64,000 nucleotides of DNA. Origin: VRUE01 sp963702175 (lineage in GTDB: Bacteria > Actinomycetota > Thermoleophilia > Solirubrobacterales > 70-9). Below are positions 8,456 through 15,383 of this stretch, in pieces. Both the position numbers and the translations under genes were made by a program. The first letter of the stretch is position 1. Each line of letters begins with the position of its first letter. Under the pieces are notes generated by a model that worked only from the letters and a program-made list of their open reading frames with translations, was not told the origin of the DNA and made no database searches. The stretch covers positions 434,001 through 498,000 of the forward strand of contig OY969721.1 in the NCBI GenBank assembly GCA_963702175.1, given 5' to 3'.

Positions 8456-9375
8456 GGTGCAAAGAAGGGTAGGGACACGTAGCGCTCGCCCGAGTCGCAC
8501 ACGACCGTCACCACTCTCTTTCCCGCCAGCTCCGGTCTTGCCGCAACCTCAAGCGCCGCCTTGATGTTGGCCCCGGCCGAGATCCCAGCCAGGATGCCCT
8601 CGCGCCGTGCAACCAGGCGGGCTGTCTCCAGCGCGTCCTCGTCGGAGACCCCGATCGTCTCGTCGATCACGCTGCGATCGAGCGCCTCAGGGATGAAGCC
8701 GGGGCCGATCCCCTGGATCTTGTGAGGCCCGGGCGGGCCGCCGGAGAGGACCGGCGAGGTCACCGGCTCGACCGCGACGACCAATGCGTCGGGGGCGCGC
8801 TCGCGCAGCATCTGGCCGACGCCGGTGATCGTGCCGCCGGTGCCGACACCGGCGACGAAGGCGCCGACCTCGCCGTCGGTGTCGCGCCAGATCTCCTCGG
8901 CCGTGGTGCGACGGTGGATCTCCGGATTGGCGGGGTTGGAGAACTGCTGCGGGGTGAAGCCCTTGCGCTGCTCGCGGATCGCCTCTGCTAGCTCGACCGC
9001 CTCGTTCATCCCGCCCAGCGAGGGCGTTTCCCGCACTTCGGCACCGTAGGCGCGCAGCAGCTTCGCCCGCTCGCGACTCATCCCCTCGGGCATGGTCAGG
9101 ATCAGCTCGTAGCCGCGGGCAGCGCAGACCATCGCCAGCGCGATCCCGGTGTTGCCGCTGGTCGGCTCGACGATCACCGAGCGCCCCGGCTTGACCAGCC
9201 TCTCTTCCTCGGCGGCATCGATCATCGCCACCCCGATTCGATCCTTGACCGAGCCACCGGGATTGAAGTACTCGAGCTTGACGCAGACCTCCGCCCCCAG
9301 CCCCTCACCAAGCCGGCGCAGCGCCACCAGCGGTGTGTTCCCGACAACCGCCGACGCCTCCCCCCCAATCCTCAT
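8452..9375 (-). CDS. cysK: O-acetylserine sulfhydrylase (cysteine synthase A)
   Basis: A 307-residue PLP enzyme converting O-acetylserine and sulfide to cysteine. It has NTPLVALRRL, the PLP Lys44 in GGSVKDRIG, the substrate loop EPTSGNTGI (70-78), the phosphate-binding GVGTGGTITG and a GISAGANIKAAL C-terminal region. It is the first gene of the cysK-cysE pair, overlapping by four bases. The upstream intergenic space to the divergent excalibur gene is 89 bp and should hold both promoters. An Rrf2-type regulator lies 2 kb away, but no binding site is obvious by eye. Confidence 0.95.
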   Translation of the reverse strand: MRIGGEASAVVGNTPLVALRRLGEGLGAEVCVKLEYFNPGGSVKDRIGVAMIDAAEEERLVKPGRSVIVEPTSGNTGIALAMVCAARGYELILTMPEGMSRERAKLLRAYGAEVRETPSLGGMNEAVELAEAIREQRKGFTPQQFSNPANPEIHRRTTAEEIWRDTDGEVGAFVAGVGTGGTITGVGQMLRERAPDALVVAVEPVTSPVLSGGPPGPHKIQGIGPGFIPEALDRSVIDETIGVSDEDALETARLVARREGILAGISAGANIKAALEVAARPELAGKRVVTVVCDSGERYVSLPFFAP

Positions 9376-9464
9376 CGAAATCGCCTCACCGCTCTCACCG
9401 GCGCGACCTTACTGCCCAAAGCTTTGGGTACGCTCCGAGTTTCGGCAATCGGATGGGAGGAACC

Positions 9465-9665
9465 ATGCATCGAATCGTCGCTGTGGCCGCGACCGCCGTC
9501 GTCCTCATCTTTCCGGCGACTGCCCCAGCCGCCGACAAGGACTGCTCGGACTTCCGCAGTTGGAAAGCGGCCCAGAGGTTCTACAAGAACCACGGCGGCC
9601 CTCGCTACGACCCGCACAGGCTCGACGCCGATCGGGACGGGATCGCCTGCGAGAGCCTGCGGTGA
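9465..9665 (+). CDS. secreted excalibur calcium-binding domain protein
   Basis: A 66-residue protein: a signal peptide (residues 1-22, MHRIVAVAATAVVLIF then an APAAD cleavage region) followed by one excalibur domain, recognised by the CSDFRSWKAAQRFY start, the DADRDGIACE calcium loop and its paired Cys residues. Excalibur domains bind calcium through a DxDxDG loop and occur on actinobacterial surface proteins. ATG 9465 is preceded by GGGAGG at 6-bp spacing, which fixes the start over the longer in-frame ORF. It is divergent from cysK and is the first gene of the accessory patch 9.4-11.3 kb. Confidence 0.85.
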   Translation: MHRIVAVAATAVVLIFPATAPAADKDCSDFRSWKAAQRFYKNHGGPRYDPHRLDADRDGIACESLR

Positions 9666-9674
9666 GATGGGGAA

Positions 9675-9823
9675 ATGGCTAAAAGGAAAAGAAAAAGCCG
9701 AGCGGCACGACTTCGCGATCTGCGAAGACCGGGAGGTTCGTAACCAAGAAATACGCCGATAGCCACAAAAGCACGACGGTTACTTCGAAAAGGAAGAAAG
9801 CTCCAAAAAAGAAGAAAAAGTAG
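9675..9823 (+). pseudogene. small Lys-rich conserved protein, frameshifted at its N-terminus
   Basis: The frame ending at TAG 9821-9823 encodes KKKPSGTTSRSAKTG, then RFVTKKYADSHKSTTVTSK and a poly-Lys tail. The SAKTGRFV..KYA.SH.STTV pattern is that of a short, widespread family of unknown function, as I remember it. This frame is closed by TAA at 9680 and has no ATG, GTG or TTG after it. The only plausible start, ATG 9675 (MAKRK), lies in another frame. Joining them needs a one-base shift within the A-rich run AAAAGGAAAAGAAAAAG (9681-9697). It is either a broken gene, an assembly indel, or slippage in the A-rich tract. Confidence 0.55.
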
Positions 9824-9831
9824 CCCGCAGC

Positions 9832-10030
9832 CTAGGCCTCGGACCCCGGCATCAAGTGCCCATAGTGGCCCAGGATGATCGAATGTTGGCGTCGCCCATG
9901 AAGCTCTGCAACGCCTTCACGTTGACCCAACAGTGATCATCAGAGAGGCGAAGACGTGGCGGCACTCGTGCAGCTCAGACGCGTTCGGCCGGGTTGAGAC
10001 GCAGCGGTTGCGCCACTGGTTGACGACCGG
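9832..10030 (-). pseudogene. decayed C-terminus of a tyrosine recombinase (integrase)
   Basis: On the minus strand three successive frames spell out a phage-type integrase end: SELHECRHVFASLMI (catalytic R and H box) at the 5' side, then VKALQSFMGDANI, then GHYGHLMPGSEA and a TAG at 9832-9834. Intact relatives read approximately LHECRHTFASLMIAAG-VNAKALSTFMGHANI-TLDRYGHLMPG. Here the box-II His of MGHA is replaced by Asp, the tyrosine is shifted and frame changes are needed, so it cannot be functional. No N-terminal or core-binding half is visible. It marks the 9.4-11.3 kb patch as a former integration site. Confidence 0.75.
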
Positions 10031-10053
10031 ACCACCCACAAAGATTGGGGGCT

Positions 10054-10608
10054 GTGTCTCAAGAAGACAAGGAACTTAAGGAAGCCAAGGAAGAAGAAGG
10101 GCCGTTTCAGCGAATTCGTGATCTTGAGCGGGCTCTCTTCAGCCCTCTTAATGATCGCGTCCGGCTCGACTTGGCGTGGCCCATACTGGCTTTCCTCGCC
10201 GCAGCACTTCTATGCCTGATCCCATTTGACTTCCACGCGCCCTACTTTGCTGCTATGGCGCAGATCCTCCCGGTACTCCTCGTCGCCGTGTTTGTCGAGA
10301 TGGCGATCATGCATCGAATCTTCATGCCCGTGGTGGCTGAGACGTTCGACTGTCGCTACCCCGATCCTCACCGCTCCGTCTTTCGACTGTTCCAAAGCTG
10401 GGTGCGGGCTATGTTGCGCCTCACCCTCATCGGTCTCACGGCAACCCTCGTCGCTCTAGCGACGGACTGTCAGTCGCCATTTCTGGGCTGGCTCGTGGCG
10501 ATCTCCGCTGGCGGTACCGCGTTTTCGCTGGCCTCGGCGTTCACGCAGAGACTGGCCTTCTACCAACTGCTGCAACGGCGAACCCCGGGCGGGCCGCCAC
10601 AAATTTGA
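10054..10608 (+). CDS. hypothetical membrane protein
   Basis: A 184-residue protein. A charged N-terminal segment (SQEDKELKEAKEEEGPFQRIRDLERALF) is followed by about four hydrophobic helices (roughly residues 45-62, 68-88, 124-145 and 150-170). The start is taken as GTG 10054 with GGGGG just upstream; TTG 10045 is an alternative. I do not recognise the family. Base composition and codon choice look less extreme than in the flanking genes, and it lies between integrase debris and a hicAB module, so horizontal origin is likely (inference). Confidence 0.6.
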   Translation: MSQEDKELKEAKEEEGPFQRIRDLERALFSPLNDRVRLDLAWPILAFLAAALLCLIPFDFHAPYFAAMAQILPVLLVAVFVEMAIMHRIFMPVVAETFDCRYPDPHRSVFRLFQSWVRAMLRLTLIGLTATLVALATDCQSPFLGWLVAISAGGTAFSLASAFTQRLAFYQLLQRRTPGGPPQI

Positions 10609-10720
10609 CTGGCAGGCAGCGAATCGCACATAGCAGCCCGACGGCTCAGGTCATGGCGGTCAGCACAAACGGGTGTCGCTTCGCCCTCTTGTCGCTTGGC
10701 CAGTGATGAATCGGCGCCAC

Positions 10721-10936
10721 TCACGCGGCCGTCAGCGGGTGATCGGTCAGCGTCGCCGTCGCGACATGCAGCGGTCCCCTCTGCTCGCCCTCGTCAGCGA
10801 GATAGAGCGCGACTCCCTCTTGCAGCGACTCGAACAGCTCGTCCAGGGTGTCGCCGGAGGCAAAGCAGCCGGGCAGCTCGGGAACGTCGGCCCAGTAGCT
10901 GCCGTCCTCGATATGGATACGGGCAGTTAGCTCCAT
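10721..10936 (-). CDS. hicB: HicB-like antitoxin
   Basis: A 71-residue protein with the HicB partial RNase-H-like fold: TARIHIEDGSYWADVPELPGCFASGDTLDELFESLQEGVALYL, where the VPELPGC..GDTLDEL pattern is diagnostic. It lacks a clear DNA-binding domain at the C-terminus, so it resembles the short HicB class. It follows hicA on the same strand with 13 bp between them, the typical hicA-hicB order. It neutralises the HicA mRNA interferase. Confidence 0.85.
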   Translation of the reverse strand: MELTARIHIEDGSYWADVPELPGCFASGDTLDELFESLQEGVALYLADEGEQRGPLHVATATLTDHPLTAA

Positions 10937-10949
10937 AGGTGAAGTTCCT

Positions 10950-11144
10950 TCATCTTAGCCCTGCCTGTCTGAGAACCGCCTGGGCCAGGCCCGTTGGGTA
11001 ATCGCGCCCCTTGTGCTGCGGGAGCGTGATCGGACGGCATCCAGGCTTGGTCATCTTGACCTGGTGCTTGCCACCGCGAGCCTGCGTCCAGCCGTTTTTT
11101 TTCAACAGCTTGATCGCCTTCTTCTGATTGAGCGTTCCCTTCAT
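10950..11144 (-). CDS. hicA: HicA-like mRNA interferase toxin
   Basis: A 64-residue protein of the double-stranded-RNA-binding-like HicA fold: QKKAIKLLKKNGWTQARGGKHQVKM, with the catalytic His in GGKH, then ITLPQHKGRDYPTGLAQAVLRQAGL. The ATG at 11142-11144 is chosen over the longer in-frame ORF because the family starts here. It pairs with the downstream hicB. HicA toxins cleave mRNA when the antitoxin is lost. The position beside integrase debris fits the usual mobile context of such modules. Confidence 0.88.
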   Translation of the reverse strand: MKGTLNQKKAIKLLKKNGWTQARGGKHQVKMTKPGCRPITLPQHKGRDYPTGLAQAVLRQAGLR

Positions 11145-11296
11145 TGGCTGGGCGACCGTAGTCCCCGATGCGGCGGAAACGTTTCGGTGTCCGGCCTTGT
11201 GCGCCACTGGTGCGCCAGTCAGATCGAGAATAACCAGATTCAGCCGGACAAAGGACCGCTTGAGCAAGCGGAATGCCAATGCCGCTCCGAGCCGAT

Positions 11297-11695
11297 CTAG
11301 ATGTAGTACATGCCGGAACCCGCCTCTGCGGCCTCGCGGCGGGCGACTTCAGCGATCGTGGTCTGGCCGAAGACTTTGCGCAGGGCGGTGACGCCCTCCG
11401 CCCAGATGCCGCCGGCCTCGTCGGCCTCCTGGCCGACCTTGCCGTCGAGCGCCTGGACGATCTCCAGGACCGTGATCTCCTCGGCCGGACGCGAGAGCGT
11501 GTAGCCGCCCCGCATCCCGCGGTGGCTGGTGAGAAGGCCGGCGCGGCGCAGGGTCGAGAAGAGCTGCTCGAGGAACTGCTCCGGGATACCCCGCCGCTCG
11601 GCGAGCTCCTTGATCGGCACGGGGCGATCGGCCGAGCGGGCCAACTCCGCCATCGCGACGACCGCGTAGCGCGACTTCGAGGTGATCGAGATCAT
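11297..11695 (-). CDS. Rrf2-family transcriptional regulator without Fe-S ligands
   Basis: A 132-residue winged-helix protein: ITSKSRYAVVAMAELARSADRPVPIKELAERRGIPEQFLEQLF then LRRAGLLTSHRGMRGGYTLSRP, the standard Rrf2 DNA-binding fold with its long dimerisation helix. It contains no cysteine, so it cannot carry the [2Fe-2S] cluster of IscR or NsrR. The cysteine-metabolism regulator CymR is the best-known cluster-free member. With cysK-cysE 2 kb away, a CymR-like role is plausible but inferred. It is divergent from the response-regulator gene at 11.8 kb. Confidence 0.85.
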   Translation of the reverse strand: MISITSKSRYAVVAMAELARSADRPVPIKELAERRGIPEQFLEQLFSTLRRAGLLTSHRGMRGGYTLSRPAEEITVLEIVQALDGKVGQEADEAGGIWAEGVTALRKVFGQTTIAEVARREAAEAGSGMYYI

Positions 11696-11809
11696 TGCGT
11701 CCCTTTCTACCGCACCGCCCGGACCCGGCTCACTGGCTCTCAGTTAGGATCGAACGGACTCCGGCTGACGGCAGAGTCTCCCCGCGTACCCGATCGGATC
11801 GGACCTGTT

Positions 11810-12430
11810 CTGAGTGAGCAACCACAGTGCCTGGTGATCGACGGCCACCCGCTCGTCCGGCTGGGCGTACGCAACGCGCTGGCCGAAGATTTCTCGGTGC
11901 ACGAGGTCGCCAGCCGCACCGAGGGCCTCGAACTGGTCCGCGACATCGGCAGCTTCGACGTGGCGATCGTCGACATGCGGGCACAGCCGCTGGTCCCGGA
12001 CCAGGGCATCGATGGCCGGGAGGCGATCCGGGCCCTGCGCAAAGCCGAGCCCAGCCTCGGGGTGGTCGCCCACGGCGAGCGGCCCGATCGCCACTGCGCG
12101 AGCACCGCGCTGCAGGCCGGTGCAGCCGCCTATGTCTCCCGCACCTCCGGCGCCAAGGAGCTCTGGCAGGCGGTGCAGGCGGCACTGGCGCACGAAAGCT
12201 TCGTCGACCCGGCCGTCCCCCCACCTGGCAGCCGCGGCAGGCTGACCCGCCGCCAGCGGGAAATTCTTCAGCGGCTTGCCGATGGTGAATCGACGACGGT
12301 GGCCGCGCGCCAGCTCGACCTGAGCGAAGAAACGGTCAAGACCCACATGAAGCACGCCCTGGCCCGCCTCGGTGCCCGCAACCGGACGCACGCGGTCGCG
12401 ATCGCCCTGCGCGAGTCGCTGATCGAGTAG
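11810..12430 (+). CDS. LuxR-family response regulator with degenerate receiver
   Basis: About 206 residues: a receiver-like domain (LVIDGHPLVRLGVRNAL, then VAIVDM with the presumed phospho-Asp) and a C-terminal LuxR helix-turn-helix (LTRRQREILQRLADGESTTVAARQLDLSEETVKTHMKHAL). The switch residues look altered: the Thr/Ser strand reads VVAHGE and the conserved Lys strand reads AYVSRTSG, so phosphorylation control is doubtful. No ATG or GTG fits the start. The conserved frame begins near CTG 11810, and GTG 11834 would remove the first beta-strand; the true start is open. It converges with the HDOD-LuxR gene. Confidence 0.75.
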   Translation: MSEQPQCLVIDGHPLVRLGVRNALAEDFSVHEVASRTEGLELVRDIGSFDVAIVDMRAQPLVPDQGIDGREAIRALRKAEPSLGVVAHGERPDRHCASTALQAGAAAYVSRTSGAKELWQAVQAALAHESFVDPAVPPPGSRGRLTRRQREILQRLADGESTTVAARQLDLSEETVKTHMKHALARLGARNRTHAVAIALRESLIE

Positions 12431-12449
12431 CCCAGCGCTCGCGGCGCGG

Positions 12450-13526
12450 CTAGATCCAACCGCGGTCGCGGGCCGTCAGTACGGCCTGCGCCCGGTCGAC
12501 GGCGCCGATCTTGCCGTAGACGTTGTGCAGGTGGGTGCGGATCGTCGAGACCGAGAGATGCATCTCGCCGGCGATCTGCTTGTAGACCATGCCCTCGGAA
12601 AGGTGCTTGAGGACGTCGAGCTCGCGGGCCGAGAGCGGGCAGGGCTCAATCGAGCGTGGCGAGTCTGAGCGGGGATAGGGAAGGTCGTAGAGCAGCTCGC
12701 GCAGCCCGTCGCCGTCGAGGCCGCACTGCTTGGCGGCGCTGCGCAGGCGCTCCGGCGTCACCGCCTCACCCTGGGCGTAGTGGGCGATCATGTCGGCGGC
12801 CGACACCATCGCAGCAAGGCCGTCAGCGTCCTCGGCGTGATGGCGCTCGATCGCCACCGCCAGCCGCTGCGGCAGGTTCCAGCGTCGCGCCAGCACGCCC
12901 CCGACCAGGGCGTGGTCTATGCCGAGCTGCTCCCGTTCTTCGCGTAGGCGCTGCTCCGGGGTGCGCGCGGCAGCCTCGAAGTAGCTCTTCTGCCCGGGGT
13001 GCAGCTTGGAGACGACGAGACGGCCGATGTCGTGGAGCAGCGCGGCGACAGCCAGCTCGTCGCGCTCCGGCCAGCCAACGGCACGACCGATCTGGTCGGC
13101 GGCCTGCTGGGTCGCGAGGGCGTGGACGCGGAAGCGCTCGGGTTTCAGCTCCCAACCGCCGTTGGGCTCGAAGAAGTCGAATGCGGGCGCGGTGCCGGCG
13201 ATCGCCAGAACGCCGGAAGGCTTCAATGCGTCGACGGCAGCGGGGATACTCGCCACGCCACCGGCTTCCGGGCCGGTACGGTTGGCGAAGCGCAGTACGG
13301 CGATCGCCAGGCCGACGTCGGCCTCGACCGCTTCGACGATCTCGCCGATGCGGGCGGTCTCGGCGGTGGCGGCCTGCATCACCCGCGAGCGGGACTCGAT
13401 CAGGACCGGAAAGCGCTCGACCGCCTCGAAGGCGGCGGCGAGCCGAGCCCCCGGTGCGGGTTTGCCGTCCTTGGCACTTACCGTGCCGGGCTTGGTCTTG
13501 CCGTTGCTGTGAGCATTCGCAGCCAT
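12450..13526 (-). CDS. HDOD-domain protein fused to a LuxR-type DNA-binding domain
   Basis: A 358-residue protein. Residues about 30-240 form an HDOD domain (FPVLIESRSRVMQAAT, then AALLHDIGRLVVSKL and HHAEDADGLAAMVSAADMIAHY), and residues 295-358 are a LuxR helix-turn-helix (LSARELDVLKHLSEGMVYKQIAGEMHLSVSTIRTHLHNVYGKIG). HDOD domains are HD-like signalling modules, usually without catalytic activity. Here the fusion implies a sensory transcription factor. The ATG at 13524-13526 is preferred over GTG 13538 because GAAGAG lies just before it. Its target genes are unknown; it converges with another LuxR-type regulator 20 bp away. Confidence 0.85.
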   Translation of the reverse strand: MAANAHSNGKTKPGTVSAKDGKPAPGARLAAAFEAVERFPVLIESRSRVMQAATAETARIGEIVEAVEADVGLAIAVLRFANRTGPEAGGVASIPAAVDALKPSGVLAIAGTAPAFDFFEPNGGWELKPERFRVHALATQQAADQIGRAVGWPERDELAVAALLHDIGRLVVSKLHPGQKSYFEAAARTPEQRLREEREQLGIDHALVGGVLARRWNLPQRLAVAIERHHAEDADGLAAMVSAADMIAHYAQGEAVTPERLRSAAKQCGLDGDGLRELLYDLPYPRSDSPRSIEPCPLSARELDVLKHLSEGMVYKQIAGEMHLSVSTIRTHLHNVYGKIGAVDRAQAVLTARDRGWI

Positions 13527-13645
13527 AACTCTTCGCACAGCTCATCGGCAGTCGAGGACGCTTGACTTAACCTCCGGCTCCCAAAAAATGCGGACGAGTG
13601 CTCACCACTTGTACGTAACGGCACAGGCTTATGCTCTGCTTTGTC

Positions 13646-15034
13646 CTAACAGGACGGGGTTTCGAGCCTGCTGAGTGACGAATCGATACGGGCCAGGGAG
13701 TCCTCGCGGCCGAGCACGGCCAGCGACTCGAAGATGCCTGGCGAGACGGTGGTGCCGGTGATCGCCACCCTGATCGGCTGATAAACCCTTCCCGGCTTGA
13801 TGTCGAGGCGCTCGGGCAACGGCGAGAGCGCCGCCTCTACCGCGCTGGCGTCGAAGTCGTCCGTTTCGGTCAGCGCCTCACGCGCCGCCCGCAACGCCGC
13901 CGGTGCCTTCTCCCTCATCACCTTGCGCCAGGCCTTCTCGTCCTCGACCGGCGGCTCGAAGAGGAAGCGGATCAGCGCCCAGACCTCCGCCAGTGTCTGC
14001 GCCTTCTCCTGGGCGATCTCGCAGGCCTGGCGCAGCCGCTCGTCTGGCTCGCGCCCGAGGTGGCGCGCCACCGCCGCCGTGTACTCGTCAAGCGGCATCT
14101 CCCGCATAAAGCGGCCGTTGACCCAGCGCAGCTTCTTCTCGTCGAAGATCGCCGCCGCCTTGCCGACGTCCTTGACCCGGAAGCGCTCGACCAGCTCGGC
14201 GGTCTGCATCAGGGTGGTGTCGTCGTCGGTCCCCCAGCCCAGCAGCGCTAGGTAGTTGCGCACGGCGGCGGGCAGGTAGCCGGCCTCTCGCAGCTCCTGT
14301 ACCGAGGCGGCGCCGTGGCGCTTGGAGAGCTTCTTGCCGTCGGGTCCGTGCAGCAGTGGCAAGTGCGCGTAGCGCGGCGGCTCATGGCCGAGCGCGGCGA
14401 GGACGAGCAGCTGCTTGGGCGTATTGGAAAGGTGGTCGTCACCGCGGACGACCTCGGTGATCTCCATCTCAGCGTCGTCGACGGCGACCGCGAAGTTGTA
14501 GAGGACGGAGCCATCGCCGCGGGCGATGACGAAGTCGTCGTAGCTGCGGTTGGGGAACGAGACCGGGCCGCGGATCAGGTCCTCGACCACGGTCTCGCCA
14601 TCGTCGGGTACGCGCAGCCGCACGGCGGCGCCGGGCTCCTCGCTCGGCGTCCCGCGGTAGCCCGTCCCCGCCCCGTGCCCCGCCTTCCAGGCCTCGACGT
14701 CCTTGGCCGTGGCCGAGTCTCGGTAGGCGGCGCCGGACTCGAGTAGGCGCTCCAAGGCCGCGCCGTGTCGATCGACGCGCGCGGCCTGCGAGAGCGGCCC
14801 CTCGTCCCAGTCCAGTTCCAACCAGCGCAGCGCGTCGAGGATCTGCTCGACGTTCTCTTCGGTCGAGCGCTCGCGGTCAGTGTCCTCGATCCGCAGCACC
14901 AGCTCGCCGCCTCCGTGACGCGCCGCGAGCCAGTTGTAGAGTGCCGTCCTCGCCCCACCGATGTGCAACGCCCCGGTCGGCGACGGCGCGAACCTGAGGC
15001 GGAGAGAGCTACCGGATGGAGAGTCTGCGGACAC
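13646..15034 (-). CDS. gltX: glutamyl-tRNA synthetase
   Basis: A 462-residue class I synthetase attaching Glu to tRNA. The HIGH motif is in RFAPSPTGALHIGGARTAL, the KMSKS counterpart is KKLSKRHG, and the GluRS-specific IEDTDRER segment is present. The start is GTG 15034; the longer ORF upstream would translate through a duplicated nfo fragment and a hairpin and is not credible. The organism also has GatCAB, so this enzyme probably also charges tRNA(Gln) with Glu (non-discriminating), as in most actinobacteria. The 200-bp leader upstream is unusual and carries a strong hairpin and an anti-anticodon-arm sequence. Confidence 0.94.
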   Translation of the reverse strand: MSADSPSGSSLRLRFAPSPTGALHIGGARTALYNWLAARHGGGELVLRIEDTDRERSTEENVEQILDALRWLELDWDEGPLSQAARVDRHGAALERLLESGAAYRDSATAKDVEAWKAGHGAGTGYRGTPSEEPGAAVRLRVPDDGETVVEDLIRGPVSFPNRSYDDFVIARGDGSVLYNFAVAVDDAEMEITEVVRGDDHLSNTPKQLLVLAALGHEPPRYAHLPLLHGPDGKKLSKRHGAASVQELREAGYLPAAVRNYLALLGWGTDDDTTLMQTAELVERFRVKDVGKAAAIFDEKKLRWVNGRFMREMPLDEYTAAVARHLGREPDERLRQACEIAQEKAQTLAEVWALIRFLFEPPVEDEKAWRKVMREKAPAALRAAREALTETDDFDASAVEAALSPLPERLDIKPGRVYQPIRVAITGTTVSPGIFESLAVLGREDSLARIDSSLSRLETPSC

Positions 15035-15035
15035 G

Positions 15036-15065
15036 ATGCTGATCGGCGCGCATGTTTCCACAGCG
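15036..15065 (+). repeat. duplicate of the first 30 bases of nfo
   Basis: The 30 bases from ATG 15036 encode MLIGAHVSTA and match the start of nfo (15384-15413) at 29 of 30 positions, the one difference being ATC/ATT. After that the sequences diverge completely. In its own frame the copy runs on to a TAG at 15188 as a 50-codon ORF whose remaining residues resemble nothing, so it is not a working gene. It begins two bases from the gltX GTG on the opposite strand. The two copies form a direct repeat 348 bp apart bracketing the tRNA-like gene. Confidence 0.85.
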
Positions 15066-15087
15066 ACCGATCTGTGCCCCTGCACAC

Positions 15088-15113
15088 GACAGGCCCGCCG
15101 AAGCGGGCCTGTC
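15088..15113. promoter_or_regulatory. strong hairpin in the gltX leader
   Basis: Perfect 11-bp stem GACAGGCCCGC / GCGGGCCTGTC with a CGAA tetraloop (TTCG on the minus strand). It lies 53 bp upstream of the gltX start, between that gene and the tRNA-like gene. There is no T-tract on either strand, so it is not a classical intrinsic terminator. It may protect or process the transcript end, or be part of a leader regulating gltX. Confidence 0.6.
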
Positions 15114-15174
15114 GAGAAGAAGCTGCTTCTGCCTAGCAGCCCGGCCATGAGCCGAACCCATCTCAGCGTCAGCA

Positions 15175-15283
15175 GCGCCCTTGACTAGAGACCAAAAGCG
15201 TAGCGCAGGCAGCAGCGCACGAAGAGTAGGCTCATCCCCCCGGCAGGATTCGAACCCGCGACCTCGTCTCTAGTCAAGAGCGC
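15175..15283 (-). promoter_or_regulatory. anti-anticodon-arm sequence between tRNA-like gene and gltX
   Basis: Bases 15266-15283 (anticodon arm of the tRNA-like gene) and 15175-15192 form an 18-bp inverted repeat with one mismatch that remains a G-U pair in RNA. In a minus-strand transcript running from the tRNA-like gene into gltX, the downstream copy could pair with the whole anticodon arm. The spacing between the halves is 73 bp. The repeat is seen directly; any regulatory meaning is inference. Confidence 0.5.
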
Positions 15284-15308
15284 GCTCTATCCACTGAGCT
15301 ACGGGGGG
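15235..15308 (-). tRNA. tRNA-Val(GAC)-like gene, atypical
   Basis: A 74-nt cloverleaf: acceptor CCCCCCG/CGGGGGG, D-arm GCTC-AGTGGATA-GAGC, T-arm GCGGG-TTCGAAT-CCTGC, discriminator A, no encoded CCA. The anticodon loop by geometry is TTGACTA, giving anticodon GAC (Val). Several points are odd. Position 37 is T instead of a purine, the first pair is C-G, and the anticodon stem CGCTC pairs perfectly only if one extra A in the 3' strand (GAG-A-CG) is bulged. It may be a real but divergent tRNA or a decaying copy; the better-formed tRNA-Val(GAC) is at 41877. Confidence 0.55.
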
Positions 15309-15383
15309 ACGCGGGCGACCGTATTGACCGATTTCGCGGATTCAAGGCACGACGCGCAATTGGCTCCATAGGATGCGCGATCC

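Noticed and set aside
11150..11296. GC-rich palindromic stretch between hicA and Rrf2 with GTGCGCCA repeated and GTCCGGC/GCCGGAC arms
   Set aside because: Arms are only 7 bp and it matches none of the three palindromic families; too weak to report as an element.
15036..15188. 50-codon ORF starting MLIGAHVSTA
   Set aside because: Only the first ten codons are nfo; the rest runs through a hairpin and the arm complement and has no family pattern. Kept as a repeat, not a gene.
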